This document shows, one piece after another, positions 26,066-35,002 of a stretch of DNA of 64,000 bases. A program made the position numbers and the translations under genes. The notes under the pieces were generated by a model. That model was not told the DNA's origin. It saw only the letters and a program-made list of their open reading frames with translations, and did not search any database. The stretch is from positions 4,005,001-4,069,000 of the forward strand of contig NZ_CP039249.1 of assembly GCF_004795835.1 (NCBI RefSeq), given 5' to 3'. This DNA comes from Sphingomonas sp. PAMC26645 (GTDB taxonomy: Bacteria > Pseudomonadota > Alphaproteobacteria > Sphingomonadales > Sphingomonadaceae). Numbering within the stretch: the first letter of the stretch is position 1; every line of letters begins with the position of its first letter.

Positions 26066-26081
26066 TTATCTTATGAGATAA
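26066..26081. promoter_or_regulatory. Inverted repeat over the rtcR translation start region
   Basis: TTATCT-TATG-AGATAA forms 6-base perfect arms and ends two bases before the rtcR ATG at 26084. It could be a regulator site or an RNA hairpin limiting rtcR translation; no Shine-Dalgarno sequence is otherwise visible. Role inferred from position only. Confidence 0.35.
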
Positions 26082-26083
26082 TC

Positions 26084-27676
26084 ATGAAACCTTTGGTCGT
26101 AATCGGATTTCTTGGGTCGACGCTGGACGGCAGCAAGCTGGATGCGTCCCGCTGGAACAAGTGGCGCCCTTCCGTGAGCCTCGTGATGCACGAGGACCTG
26201 CGGGTCGATCGCTTCGTGCTCCTGCATGGTACGCCGCACCGCCGCCTGGCGGAGTTCGTCGCGGAGGACATCCGGTCCGTGTCGCCCGAAACACGGGTTG
26301 AGCCCTATTTGATCGACTTCGCGGATGCCTGGGACTTTGAGGAGGTTTACGGCAAGCTCCTCGATTTCGTCCGTGCGTCGTCGTTCGATCCGGAGGCGGA
26401 GGACTATCTCGTTCATATCACCACCGGCACGCACGTGGCGCAGATCTGCCTGTTTCTGCTGACAGAGGCGCGTTACCTTCCGGGTCGCCTGCTCCAGACG
26501 CAGCCGCGGCGAGGCACGGCCGAACCCGTCGGTATCTGGAACGCGATCGACCTCGACCTGTCGCGCTACGACAGCATCGCCACCCGCTTCAGCGTCGCGA
26601 GCGCGGAAAGCACATCGTTCCTGAAGTCGGGGATCGAGACGCGAAACCCCACCTTCAACGCGATGATCGACGAGATCGAGCAGGTGGCGACCCGCTCGCG
26701 CGCGCCAGTGCTGCTAATGGGTCCGACCGGCGCGGGCAAAAGCCAACTGGGACGGCGTATTTACGACCTCAAACGACTGAAGCATCAGGTCAAGGGCGCG
26801 TTCGTCGAAGTGAACTGCGCCACGCTGAAAGGCGACAGCGCGATGTCGGCATTGTTCGGCCACAAGAAAGGGTCCTTTACCGGGGCAGCAGCCGATCGCG
26901 CCGGGCTGCTGCGTACCGCCGACAAGGGCATGCTGTTCCTCGACGAGATCGGTGAATTAGGTCTCGACGAGCAGGCGATGATCCTGCGCGCGATCGAGGA
27001 CAAGCGCTTCCTGCCAGTCGGAGCAGACAGCGAGGCCGCATCCGATTTCCAACTGCTCGCCGGCACCAACCGCGATCTGGGCCAAGCCGTCGCCGAAGGA
27101 CGCTTTCGCGACGACCTGTACGCGCGGCTGAACCTGTGGACGTTCGCGCTACCCGGCCTCGCCGACCGGCGCGAAGACATCGCGCCCAACCTCGACTACG
27201 AACTGGACCGTTTCGCCGAACGCGAAGGAACGCGGGTTACTTTCAACAAGGAGGCGCGCGATCGTTACCTCGCGTTCGCAATCCACCCAGACGCGCGCTG
27301 GACCGGCAACTTCCGCGATCTCGCGTCCAGCGTGACCCGGATGGCGACGTTCAGCCCCAGCGGGCGGATAGACGCCTCGTGCGTGGAGGCGGAAGTCGTC
27401 CGGTTGAAACGGCTATGGTCGATCCATATCGCTGTTGACGACGGGCTTGGGAGCATCGTGCCGACGGGGCGAATGGCCGAACTTGATCCCTTCGATCGTG
27501 TGCAGTTGGCCCATGTCGTCAATACCTGCCGCCGCAGCCGCTCGCTGTCGGAAGCAGGACGGATGCTATTCGCCGCGTCGCTGGCAAAGCGGACCTCCTC
27601 CAACGATGCCGACAGGCTAAGGAAATACCTTCAGAGGTTCGATCTGACATGGCAAGATTTGCACGAAAGCCTTTAG
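26084..27676 (+). CDS. rtcR: Sigma-54-dependent activator of the rtc operon
   Basis: A 530-residue protein (E. coli RtcR is 532). Residues 1-180 are the CARF-like RtcR ligand domain, which holds the activator inactive until it binds an RNA-derived ligand such as a cyclic-phosphate-ended product. The AAA+ domain has Walker A GPTGAGKS, the sigma-54-contacting loop GSFTGA (usual form GAFTGA) and Walker B GMLFLDEIGEL. The C-terminus has a helix-turn-helix around SLSEAGRMLFAASLAKR. It is divergent from rtcBA, the usual arrangement. Confidence 0.96.
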   Translation: MKPLVVIGFLGSTLDGSKLDASRWNKWRPSVSLVMHEDLRVDRFVLLHGTPHRRLAEFVAEDIRSVSPETRVEPYLIDFADAWDFEEVYGKLLDFVRASSFDPEAEDYLVHITTGTHVAQICLFLLTEARYLPGRLLQTQPRRGTAEPVGIWNAIDLDLSRYDSIATRFSVASAESTSFLKSGIETRNPTFNAMIDEIEQVATRSRAPVLLMGPTGAGKSQLGRRIYDLKRLKHQVKGAFVEVNCATLKGDSAMSALFGHKKGSFTGAAADRAGLLRTADKGMLFLDEIGELGLDEQAMILRAIEDKRFLPVGADSEAASDFQLLAGTNRDLGQAVAEGRFRDDLYARLNLWTFALPGLADRREDIAPNLDYELDRFAEREGTRVTFNKEARDRYLAFAIHPDARWTGNFRDLASSVTRMATFSPSGRIDASCVEAEVVRLKRLWSIHIAVDDGLGSIVPTGRMAELDPFDRVQLAHVVNTCRRSRSLSEAGRMLFAASLAKRTSSNDADRLRKYLQRFDLTWQDLHESL

Positions 27677-27778
27677 GGCAACCACTTTCGAATCACGACA
27701 AGTGCTTTGCCGCTAACGAATGATCAACTTTGTTCTGGTAATTCCCACGGTAAATCGGCCAACTCAATGGAGGTGAGC

Positions 27779-28411
27779 ATGGGCCACTCTTCAATTGACC
27801 CTGCCTTCCAAGAACGCCGGCCTTGGAACGAGGGCCGCCTGTTAGGCGCCAAACGCGCGCTCAAGCAGCAACAGGTGTGGGCCATTCGCTTCTGGTTAGA
27901 TCAACATAAGCGGTTGCGTGACCGCGCGCTCTTCGACTTCGCGATCGATAGCAAGTTGCGTGGCTGCGACGTGGTCAAGGTTCGAATTGGTGACATCGTA
28001 TCTGGCGGGCGCATCCGGGATCGAGCGATCATCGTTCAGCAAAAAACTAAGCGACCTGTTCAGTTTGAACTGATGGAAGCTGCCAGGAAGACGATGCGTG
28101 CATGGCTGGAACGCCGCGGTGGATCAATCAACGACTACGTCTTTCCACGCCGTAACGATTATACCGGCCATATGAGCACGCGGCAGTATGCTCGGTTGGT
28201 CCACGAATGGGTCGCTGGCATCGGCCTTCAACCTCAGGAATACGGAACGCATGCGCTCCGGCGCACCAAAGCCTCGATCATTTACAAGGCAACGGGCAAT
28301 CTGCGAGCCGTCCAAATCCTGCTTGGTCATGCGAAGATCGAGAGCACCGTTCGATATCTCGGTGTCGACGTCGAAGACGCCTTGGAGCTTGCGGAACGCA
28401 CCGAGGTTTAG
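27779..28411 (+). CDS. Small tyrosine recombinase, catalytic domain only
   Basis: A 210-residue protein from ATG 27779, preceded by GGAGGTGAGC. The catalytic set is complete: Arg in SKLRGCDVV, Lys in QQKTKRP, His-x-x-Arg in THALRRTKAS, His in ILLGHAKIES and the nucleophile Tyr in TVRYLGVD. The N-terminal SAM-like core-binding domain of phage integrases is missing. Such solo catalytic-domain recombinases recur in alphaproteobacteria, with unclear targets. There is no tRNA gene beside it, but a repeat copy begins ten bases after the stop. Confidence 0.88.
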   Translation: MGHSSIDPAFQERRPWNEGRLLGAKRALKQQQVWAIRFWLDQHKRLRDRALFDFAIDSKLRGCDVVKVRIGDIVSGGRIRDRAIIVQQKTKRPVQFELMEAARKTMRAWLERRGGSINDYVFPRRNDYTGHMSTRQYARLVHEWVAGIGLQPQEYGTHALRRTKASIIYKATGNLRAVQILLGHAKIESTVRYLGVDVEDALELAERTEV

Positions 28412-28420
28412 GCGTGATTC

Positions 28421-28489
28421 AATGACCCAGAACCCGTCATTCGGAGTGGACTCGCTGCGCTCCAGAACCGGCCATTTGTTCAGGTCTAT
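28421..28489 (+). repeat. CCCA/CGGAC intergenic repeat, copy 4
   Basis: CCCAGAACCCGTCATTCGG and CCAGAACCGGCCATTTGTTCAGG lie immediately downstream of the small tyrosine recombinase. Confidence 0.6.
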
Positions 28490-28510
28490 TCCAATGTTCC
28501 AATCGGGTGG

Positions 28511-28538
28511 CCAGCCACGGCCCGATCTCCGTGGCTGG
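28511..28538. terminator. Hairpin between convergent recombinase and azoR
   Basis: Perfect 10-base arms CCAGCCACGG and CCGTGGCTGG with an 8-base loop. No T-run on either strand; possibly a bidirectional terminator. Confidence 0.5.
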
Positions 28539-28555
28539 CTTCGCTGTCGACCTGG

Positions 28556-29161
28556 TCAGGCAGCAATCGCCTCTATTTTTTGAGCGGCGCTCGCCATCGC
28601 GGCTTGATCCTGCTCCAATCCGTAAGCGATGCCTTCCGCTCTGATCACCTCGACGTCCATGATGCCAAGAAAGTTAAAGATCGCCTCGAGGTAAGTCGAC
28701 AGATGATCGTACGCGGCGAACGGTCCTTCGGAATAAACTCCGCCCGATGAGAGGACGAGATAGACCTTGCCGCTCAGCAAGCCGCGTGGCCCCTCGGCCG
28801 TGTAGCTGAAGGTTTGCCCGGCGATCGCTACATGGTCGACCCACGCCTTTAACGTCGAGGGCACCGTAAAGTTGTACATGGGCGAGCCGACCACCACCAC
28901 GTCCGCCGCCTTGAGCTCGTCAACCAGCGCCTTTGATCGGCTTATCGTTTCGGCCAGCTTGGTGTCGCCGGTGTTCTCGGCCGTCCAGGCATGCCGGATC
29001 GTCATGTCCACGTGGGGAAGCTGGTTGGCGACGAGGTCGCGGTACACGATTGTTGCGCCGGGATTGGCGGTCTTGAGCCGCTCGACGAGTTCACTCGAGA
29101 GGCGACGTGTATGCGAGACAGCGCTTTCGCTCGCACTGGCATCGATGTGCAGAATGTTCAT
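28556..29161 (-). CDS. azoR: FMN-dependent NADH-azoreductase
   Basis: A 201-residue flavodoxin-like protein. The start MNILHIDASASESAVSHTRR carries the FMN-phosphate loop. VVGSPMYNFTVPSTLKAWVDH and LVLSSGGVYSEGP are AzoR signatures. The enzyme reduces quinones and azo compounds with NAD(P)H in the cytosol, usually as a dimer. The frame extends 137 codons beyond the start over the divergent regulator gene; the family N-terminus fixes ATG 29161. Its partner hxlR-type gene, 90 bases away and divergent, probably controls it. Confidence 0.93.
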   Translation of the reverse strand: MNILHIDASASESAVSHTRRLSSELVERLKTANPGATIVYRDLVANQLPHVDMTIRHAWTAENTGDTKLAETISRSKALVDELKAADVVVVGSPMYNFTVPSTLKAWVDHVAIAGQTFSYTAEGPRGLLSGKVYLVLSSGGVYSEGPFAAYDHLSTYLEAIFNFLGIMDVEVIRAEGIAYGLEQDQAAMASAAQKIEAIAA

Positions 29162-29184
29162 AGGCTCAGCTCCGGTCTGGAAAA

Positions 29185-29251
29185 GTGACCTAGACCAGCT
29201 ATGTAACCTCAAGCCCCCCGCCAAGAAGGCATTTTCGCAGGACCTAGTCAC
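29185..29251. promoter_or_regulatory. Candidate operator in the azoR/hxlR intergenic region
   Basis: GTGACCTAG (29185-29193) and CCTAGTCAC (29243-29251) form a widely spaced inverted pair, the second touching the regulator's ATG. HxlR-type regulators paired with azoreductases usually bind such sites in the shared promoter. The assignment is inference. Confidence 0.35.
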
Positions 29252-29629
29252 ATGGAGCTGACCATCCCCGAGCCGATTCACGTCGAATGCAAACGGTTCA
29301 GCGGTGTTCTCAGCCTCATCGGCGACAAGTGGACCGTCATGATTGTGATGACGCTCACGGAGCGGCCGCGACGCTTCAATGACATCAAGCGCACCATCGG
29401 GGGCATAAGCCAACAGATGCTCGCCCGAACGCTGCGTGCGCTTGAACGCGATGGCATGGTGGACCGCACCGTCCACCCAACCGTGCCGCCTCAGGTGGAG
29501 TACGCCCTCACCGCTCTTGGCCGATCGTTGGCCGATCCGATCCGCGAACTCGGATACTGGGCCGGCGCACACATCGCGGAAATCGAAAGCAATCGGTCAG
29601 CGTTTGACGAGGCCAGAGACAGCCAATAG
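29252..29629 (+). CDS. HxlR family transcriptional regulator
   Basis: A 125-residue winged-helix protein. The HxlR core is clear: GVLSLIGDKWTVMIVMTL, then RRFNDIKRTIGGISQQMLARTL as the recognition helix region, and PPQVEYALTALGRSL as the wing and last helix. A cysteine at position 13 (HVECKRF), typical of redox- or quinone-sensing members such as YodB/QorR, is present. It is divergent from azoR, so it likely represses azoR until electrophile stress; that is inference from family and layout. Confidence 0.9.
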   Translation: MELTIPEPIHVECKRFSGVLSLIGDKWTVMIVMTLTERPRRFNDIKRTIGGISQQMLARTLRALERDGMVDRTVHPTVPPQVEYALTALGRSLADPIRELGYWAGAHIAEIESNRSAFDEARDSQ

Positions 29630-30280
29630 CCTGCCTAAACCCGCAGGTACCCAACCTTAGCGGCATTGCTACCCAGCGGCGAGACGAGACCCAGTTGTGG
29701 ACATTCACGACCTGCTAGCCGCTGACCAGAACCCGACATTCATTTATCTCATGCTACCACGCCAAACGCTCGGGAAGGCAACAGTTTTTGCACACCTCAT
29801 TGCGTAACCTCAGGCAGCTCGACATGGCTTATCTTGAGCAGGCCAGTAAACTCAGACCCGTTTCCGCACGTAGCGTACCGCTACCTGGATGAAGACCCTT
29901 GATCGGTAGCCAATCCGAGCTCCTCGCTGAAATTTGGTCGCACGAAGGGTACCGCTGTGAGGTGTTTCCACGGGATAAACTTCCGTTACCACGGCTAAAT
30001 CGACGGGCGTGACGACGGCTTCACGATATTGCCGCTCGGTGCCACGCGGAATTGCGTGGGCATTAACTCCTGTGAGCCGGATCCCCCGAACGTTCCGGTT
30101 ACGACTTGGAAAATCAGATATGCATCTCCCCTCAAGAACGGGTGTCGCTCGCGCGATGATTGTTACCGCCGCTACTGCGTTTTGCACGACGCTTTGCCTG
30201 CTGGCAGTCTGCGGCCCCGTCTACGAACGATCTGCTCAAGCGGCGTCGCTTGTACCTTGGAGACAACCGAGCGGACTCGC
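29630..30280. other. Intergenic, one repeat copy, otherwise nothing
   Basis: About 650 bases. Apart from repeat copy 5 at 29684-29750 nothing was recognised; frames on both strands are short and lack ribosome binding sites. It may be eroded coding DNA. Confidence 0.4.
29684..29750 (+). repeat. CCCA/CGGAC intergenic repeat, copy 5
   Basis: CCCAGTTGTGGACATTCACG and CCAGAACCCGACATTCATTTATC, downstream of the HxlR gene. Confidence 0.6.
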
Positions 30281-31933
30281 CTAACCACGCGAAACTGGCG
30301 TCGACAGAAACTGTCGGACATGGGCGACGAACGCGAGCGACGCCGGCTCGCGCCCCAGCAGCAGGTGGTTATCGCTGTCCAGCGTGACGAACTCCGCCCC
30401 TGGTATCTCTGCCGCCAGTTTCCCACCAACGCTCAACGGGATCCGCTGGTCGCCGCGGGCGTGCGAGACAAGGGTCGGCGCCTGCACGTCTTTGAGGACC
30501 CCGCGGACGTCGATATCGGCGAACACTTCAAGATATCGTGCGGCATTCAAAGCCCCGACAGTCTGTCGTTGGAAGATATTAAACCAGTCGAGCTCTTCTG
30601 CGGTGGCGCTGGGCATGAAAGTAGCCGTCACCACCTGTCGGTAAGCAGCGTCGGTCCGGCCCCAGCCCTGCCTCACGAGCGTGATGATCGCCTCACGCTC
30701 CTCGATCACGTCGGGCGTAGCATTGATCCGCCATCCCGCCGCATAGCCGCCCCACAATATCAGGTGGCTCACACGCTCCGGGTGCCGAACAGCGTATTCG
30801 ATCGCTACGGCACAGCCTTGCGAAATGCCGAGAAGCGGAAAGCGCTCGATACCGGCAGCGTCGACGACCGTTTCAAGATCACGGACGAAGGCATCAAAGC
30901 TGATGTCGGCAACCTTGCACTGCGACATGCCGTTGCCGCGCTCGTCATAGCGCACGAACATATGATCGCGGGCCAGTTCCTGAAACAGCGGCGCCCAAAT
31001 CGGCGCGTCCCAATCCAGTTCAAGATGGTTGAGCCAGTTCGCCGCCTTCACGAGCGGCGGTCCGTCGCCGACACACGCATAGGCCAGTCGCACACCATCG
31101 CTCGCCTGGCAAAACCGGATCTTCTGGCGTTGCAGCATGTCATGGGGAGCTACCCCTGCGACGGGGAACAGCGCGACGGGATGGGCTTGCACTGGCGGTA
31201 GCCCTGCGTCGCTGATCACATTGGCGAAGCTTCGTTTCGCCACCTCGGCATCGTCTTGACGCCCCAGTTGCCGCAACGTCGACTCAAGCTGCGCGGCCGC
31301 GTCGGTGTTGAACGGGTCGGCATCCAGCCATTCGCGTACCCACGGAAGCCGATCCTGCGGCGACATTGCGGTCGAAATGACGTGGCGGTGGAGGAGCGAG
31401 CAGCGCAACCGCTCGGCCGCTGCCCGCTCGGCGGCAAGCCAGACCGCAAACCGCTCATGCCGAGGCAGGTCGAGCCCTGGCAACAGCGGCTCCCGCAAGG
31501 CCACCAGCGCAGCGATCGCGGCATCGACGTTCGCCGGCTCCGCGCCGAGCGCCTGGTGTGCCCGGTGGAGATCGACCGAAATGTCGTCCCGATTGATCGT
31601 GACCACCTCACGGTCCGCAACGAGGCGACGTCGGTCACGATCGATGATCGGCCTCAATTTGCTGAGCGACCAGCGCAACGCTCCACGCGGGTCGTCCGGC
31701 CCTTCGTCCCACAGGAGATCACACAAGTGTTCGCGACGCTGCGGACGATCCGCAATCAAAAGATATGCAAGAAGCGCCCGCGTCTTTCTCGACGCAGGAA
31801 GGTCAACGTTGCTGGATTCAGACGTTATCGTCAACGAACCCAGTATGTTGATGGTCAAGTCTGTCGAATGATCGATGGATTCAGCCTCTCGACGTGAAAA
31901 TAGATTTACCACGGCGATGCACGCAATGTCCAC
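30281..31933 (-). CDS. SARP/BTAD-type regulator fused to an alpha/beta hydrolase
   Basis: A 550-residue fusion. Residues about 25-115 form an OmpR/SARP-like winged helix (LTINILGSLTI, then KTRALLAYLLIADRPQRREHL and DPRGALRWSLSKLR). Residues 120-250 are a helical BTAD-like repeat region. Residues 280-550 are an alpha/beta hydrolase with nucleophile GISQG, acid in HARGDQRIP and base in DSDNHLLL, so the triad looks complete. The first residues from GTG 31933 are not family-like and have no ribosome binding site, so the true start may lie up to 25 codons downstream. It is divergent from DoxX-cupin-glutaminase and may regulate them. Confidence 0.85.
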   Translation of the reverse strand: MDIACIAVVNLFSRREAESIDHSTDLTINILGSLTITSESSNVDLPASRKTRALLAYLLIADRPQRREHLCDLLWDEGPDDPRGALRWSLSKLRPIIDRDRRRLVADREVVTINRDDISVDLHRAHQALGAEPANVDAAIAALVALREPLLPGLDLPRHERFAVWLAAERAAAERLRCSLLHRHVISTAMSPQDRLPWVREWLDADPFNTDAAAQLESTLRQLGRQDDAEVAKRSFANVISDAGLPPVQAHPVALFPVAGVAPHDMLQRQKIRFCQASDGVRLAYACVGDGPPLVKAANWLNHLELDWDAPIWAPLFQELARDHMFVRYDERGNGMSQCKVADISFDAFVRDLETVVDAAGIERFPLLGISQGCAVAIEYAVRHPERVSHLILWGGYAAGWRINATPDVIEEREAIITLVRQGWGRTDAAYRQVVTATFMPSATAEELDWFNIFQRQTVGALNAARYLEVFADIDVRGVLKDVQAPTLVSHARGDQRIPLSVGGKLAAEIPGAEFVTLDSDNHLLLGREPASLAFVAHVRQFLSTPVSRG

Positions 31934-32059
31934 GCATGCTCAACCGCTCACCTCCACGATGACGATCGAAAGCCTGATCCTCGAACTTCCGCGACGCAAG
32001 TGCGCAACGAATTGGAACATGGCTTTGGACGATCGCTCTTTCCCCCGGTGGGTATCACC

Positions 32060-32521
32060 ATGACGTTTTGGCTGGATCTCGGTGGCGTCGCGGCGCGAAC
32101 CGATCGCCCCATCGGGCAGACGACCGCAGCAGCGACCGGGGTGCTGACGTTCGCCCAATGGATGGGTCGCACGCTGAGCGCGATCGTCGTCGTGCTGCTG
32201 ATGACTGACGGCGCGGCACAACTTGTCTCGCTGCCGATGTTACGCGCGGAAATGAAAGCCAGCGATTTCCCGTCCGCGCTGTCACCTGTGGTTGGAGCGA
32301 TCACGATGACGTGCGTCGTGTTGTATGCGATCCCACATACGGCGATGCTAGGCGCGATCCTGCTCAGCGGGTTCCTTGGCGGTGCCATCTGCCTTCATCT
32401 GCGGCTCGGCGAGATCGGTTCACCGCCACAGATCATCTGCTTGATGCTCGGCATCATGATCTGGGGCGGATTGTACCTGCGCGTCCCCCGGTTACGCGCG
32501 CTGTTGCCCTTGCGCGCCTGA
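32060..32521 (+). CDS. DoxX-like membrane protein
   Basis: A 153-residue protein with four hydrophobic segments, beginning after a cytosolic N-terminal extension. The pattern GRTLSAIVVVLLMTDGAAQL, ALSPVVGAITMTCVVLYAIP and LGAILLSGFLGGAICLHLRLG is that of the DoxX_2 group. These inner-membrane proteins have no settled function; some relate to redox stress. The start is ATG 32060, preceded by GGTGGG. It is probably the first gene of an operon with the cupin and glutaminase. Confidence 0.75.
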   Translation: MTFWLDLGGVAARTDRPIGQTTAAATGVLTFAQWMGRTLSAIVVVLLMTDGAAQLVSLPMLRAEMKASDFPSALSPVVGAITMTCVVLYAIPHTAMLGAILLSGFLGGAICLHLRLGEIGSPPQIICLMLGIMIWGGLYLRVPRLRALLPLRA

Positions 32522-32581
32522 AACCACCGCGACCTTTCCCACCGTTGATACCGGCGCATCGGTGCCGGCGAAGGACCCATC

Positions 32582-33238
32582 ATGACCATTACGATGCAGA
32601 CGATCCCTGCCCCTTTCACCCGTGCAGCGACCCTCGACACCACGAAATTCTACATGGGCGGCCTGATGAGCTTCCTGACGACCGGCGCAGACACCGGCGG
32701 ATGCTTTGCCCTGATGGAATACCGCGGCAAGCCGGGCAACGAACCACCGCCGCACATCCATCTTTGGGAGAACGAGATCATTTATGTGCTCGACGGCGTC
32801 ATGGAGCTGTATTGCGGCGAGCGGATCATGCACCTCCACGCCGGCGAGATGGGGTTCATCCCGCGCGGCCAGCCGCACGCTTTCTACATCCGCACGCCGG
32901 ACTTCCGGGCGCTGGCTGCCGTGCAATCCGTGGGAGAACAGCCCGTTGGTCTCGACAGCTTCTTCCTGCGGATGAGTAGCCCCGCCACAACGATGGCGTT
33001 GCCGACCGACCCCGTGACCTACCAGACGGAGGATCCCGCGCATGTCGTCGCGGTCGCGGCTGAGCACGGAATGCAGATCCTCTCGCCTGAAGAGACGGCC
33101 ATCGCGCTGCCACTTTACCCCGGCTTCGACCGCGCTTCTCATACCCCGACGCAGGCGCCGCGACGCAACCAATCGCTGGCGGCATTCGGCGCGGGTGCCG
33201 GGCATTGGCCGGTTGCGCCTGAGACGGCCGTGTCGTGA
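32582..33238 (+). CDS. Cupin domain protein (quercetin-2,3-dioxygenase-like)
   Basis: A 218-residue protein. Residues 45-110 form a complete cupin barrel with metal ligands in PPPHIHLWENEIIYVLDG (His, His, Glu) and RGQPHAFY (His). The C-terminal part LPLYPGFDRASHTP is typical of quercetin dioxygenase-like bacterial proteins. An oxygenase role is plausible, but the substrate is unknown. Its stop overlaps the start of the glutaminase (TGATG at 33236-33240), so the two are translationally coupled. Confidence 0.8.
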   Translation: MTITMQTIPAPFTRAATLDTTKFYMGGLMSFLTTGADTGGCFALMEYRGKPGNEPPPHIHLWENEIIYVLDGVMELYCGERIMHLHAGEMGFIPRGQPHAFYIRTPDFRALAAVQSVGEQPVGLDSFFLRMSSPATTMALPTDPVTYQTEDPAHVVAVAAEHGMQILSPEETAIALPLYPGFDRASHTPTQAPRRNQSLAAFGAGAGHWPVAPETAVS

Positions 33239-34860
33239 TGATGACCGCTCCCGCAACCGACCGCGCCAACAGAGATGCCGCCGCCCTGAAATTATACGAA
33301 GGCCTGACCGACGGCGGGGACCGGTCGAGGGACGCGATCGAGCGCAGGCTTTGCGAAAACGGCCTCGCGATCGATGACCCGCGATTGCGCGATCTCGGCG
33401 CACTCATGCATCGGTATGCGCAGTCGGTCGACATTCCGTTCGCGGCGATCGCGCCAGCTCTTGGCGGCGCAAACCAGACACTGCTCAGCCGAGCGTTGAC
33501 GGGTAATCTGGTGATCCCGGACTTCACCGCGTTCTGCGGCGAACTGACTCGATTGTTCGAGGATGTCCGCCAGCACCGTGGCGGCGAAGTCGCCTCCTAC
33601 ATTCCCCAATTGGCACGGGCCGACGCCGACGGTTTTGCGGTCGCTGTCTGCACGATCGATGGCCAGCGTTTCTCGATCGGCGACACAACCACGCGCTACT
33701 GTGTGCAATCGACCTGCAAGCCAATCAACTACGCGATAGCGCTCGACCAACTCGGCATCGATACGGTTCACCGCCATGTCGGTCGCGAGCCGTCGGGTCA
33801 TTCGTTCAACGAGATCACGCTCAACGCTAAAGGCCTGCCGCACAACCCGATGATCAACGCGGGTGCCATCATGTGCGCATCGCTGATTGCCCCCGACCTG
33901 TCGGCCGCGGATCGGTTCGACACCGTCCTTCAGACTTGGGAAAGGCTGGCCGGGCAAGGCTCCGTCGGCTTCGACAACGCCGTCTTTCTGTCCGAGCGCG
34001 ACACAGCGGATCGTAATTTCGCACTCGCCTACTTCATGCGCGAGAACGGGGCATTTCCAGTAGGCACCGATCTGAAGGCAACACTCGACCTGTATTTCCA
34101 GTGCTGCTCGATTACCGTAGACGCACCGGGCATGGCGACGATAGCAGCGACGTTCGCGAACGGCGGCGTCTGCCCGCTAAGCAACGAGCGCGTTTTCACT
34201 GCGGACACGACAAAGAATTGCCTGTCGCTGATGGCCTCATGCGGCCTGTATGATTTCTCGGGCGAGTTCGCGTTTACCGTCGGCCTACCCGCCAAGTCGG
34301 GCGTATCGGGCGCGCTGTTCATCACTATACCCGGCGTTTGCGGCGTTGCCATATGGAGTCCACGGCTTGACGTGCTCGGCAACTCCGTGCGCGGCGTAGA
34401 GTTCGCGGGCAGGCTGGCCAAGACCTTCTCCTTCGATGGCCTTCCCGAAACGGGCGACCAGATCGACCCGCGTCACCGATCCATCGAAGCGGCGATCGAC
34501 CAGGCGACCTACTTCTGCGCGGCTGCCGCCAAAGGCGATCTGACCGAATTGCGGAGGTTGGTCGCGCGGTCGATCGACGTAAACCTTGCCGATTATGATG
34601 GTCGGACCGCACTCCATCTTGCCGCAAGCGAAGGCCACGCGGACGTGCTGCGCTACTTGCTTCCGCTCGGCGCAGCGGCAGATTCGACCGATCGCTGGGG
34701 CAATACACCGTTGGATGACGCGATACGGAATGGCGACGAGGAAAGTATCGCGCGGCTGCAGCCAAAAATGTCTGAGGTTGGCGAACATCAAAAGGGAGAG
34801 GTTTCCGCGCACGGATCGATCGAAGCCCTGGCGTTTCTACCGACAAATAAGGCTGCATGA
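33238..34860 (+). CDS. glsA: Glutaminase with C-terminal ankyrin repeats
   Basis: A 540-residue protein. Residues about 115-410 are a serine-dependent beta-lactamase-like glutaminase, with Ser-Lys dyad in CVQSTCKPINYA, NEITLNAKGLPHNPMINAGAI, SERDTADRNFALAYFM and AKSGVSGAL. It converts glutamine to glutamate and ammonia. Residues about 420-520 hold two ankyrin-type repeats (DGRTALHLAASEGHADVLRYLL, read in part; then DRWGNTPLDDAIRNGD). An N-terminal helical region of 110 residues precedes. The layout resembles animal kidney-type glutaminase; bacterial GlsA is usually about 310 residues. The start may be ATG 33238 or 33241, overlapping the cupin stop. Confidence 0.92.
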   Translation: MMTAPATDRANRDAAALKLYEGLTDGGDRSRDAIERRLCENGLAIDDPRLRDLGALMHRYAQSVDIPFAAIAPALGGANQTLLSRALTGNLVIPDFTAFCGELTRLFEDVRQHRGGEVASYIPQLARADADGFAVAVCTIDGQRFSIGDTTTRYCVQSTCKPINYAIALDQLGIDTVHRHVGREPSGHSFNEITLNAKGLPHNPMINAGAIMCASLIAPDLSAADRFDTVLQTWERLAGQGSVGFDNAVFLSERDTADRNFALAYFMRENGAFPVGTDLKATLDLYFQCCSITVDAPGMATIAATFANGGVCPLSNERVFTADTTKNCLSLMASCGLYDFSGEFAFTVGLPAKSGVSGALFITIPGVCGVAIWSPRLDVLGNSVRGVEFAGRLAKTFSFDGLPETGDQIDPRHRSIEAAIDQATYFCAAAAKGDLTELRRLVARSIDVNLADYDGRTALHLAASEGHADVLRYLLPLGAAADSTDRWGNTPLDDAIRNGDEESIARLQPKMSEVGEHQKGEVSAHGSIEALAFLPTNKAA

Positions 34861-34904
34861 TGCTGCGATCTTTGGGCGACCGGGTCTAGGGTCTCTAAAG
34901 TCAA

Positions 34905-34965
34905 CAATCGCCGCTAAGTGGACGTTCAGCCGCCCATCCTTCTCCCAACAGCGGCATTTTAAGGT
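34905..34965 (+). repeat. CCCA/CGGAC intergenic repeat, degenerate copy
   Basis: CGCTAAGTGGACGTTCAGC and CCCAACAGCGGCATTTTAAG lie between glutaminase and the HNH gene, 40 bases before a better copy. Confidence 0.5.
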
Positions 34966-35002
34966 CGTAAGCGGCGTGAGTTGCCCGGCTGCTTGAATCT
35001 GG

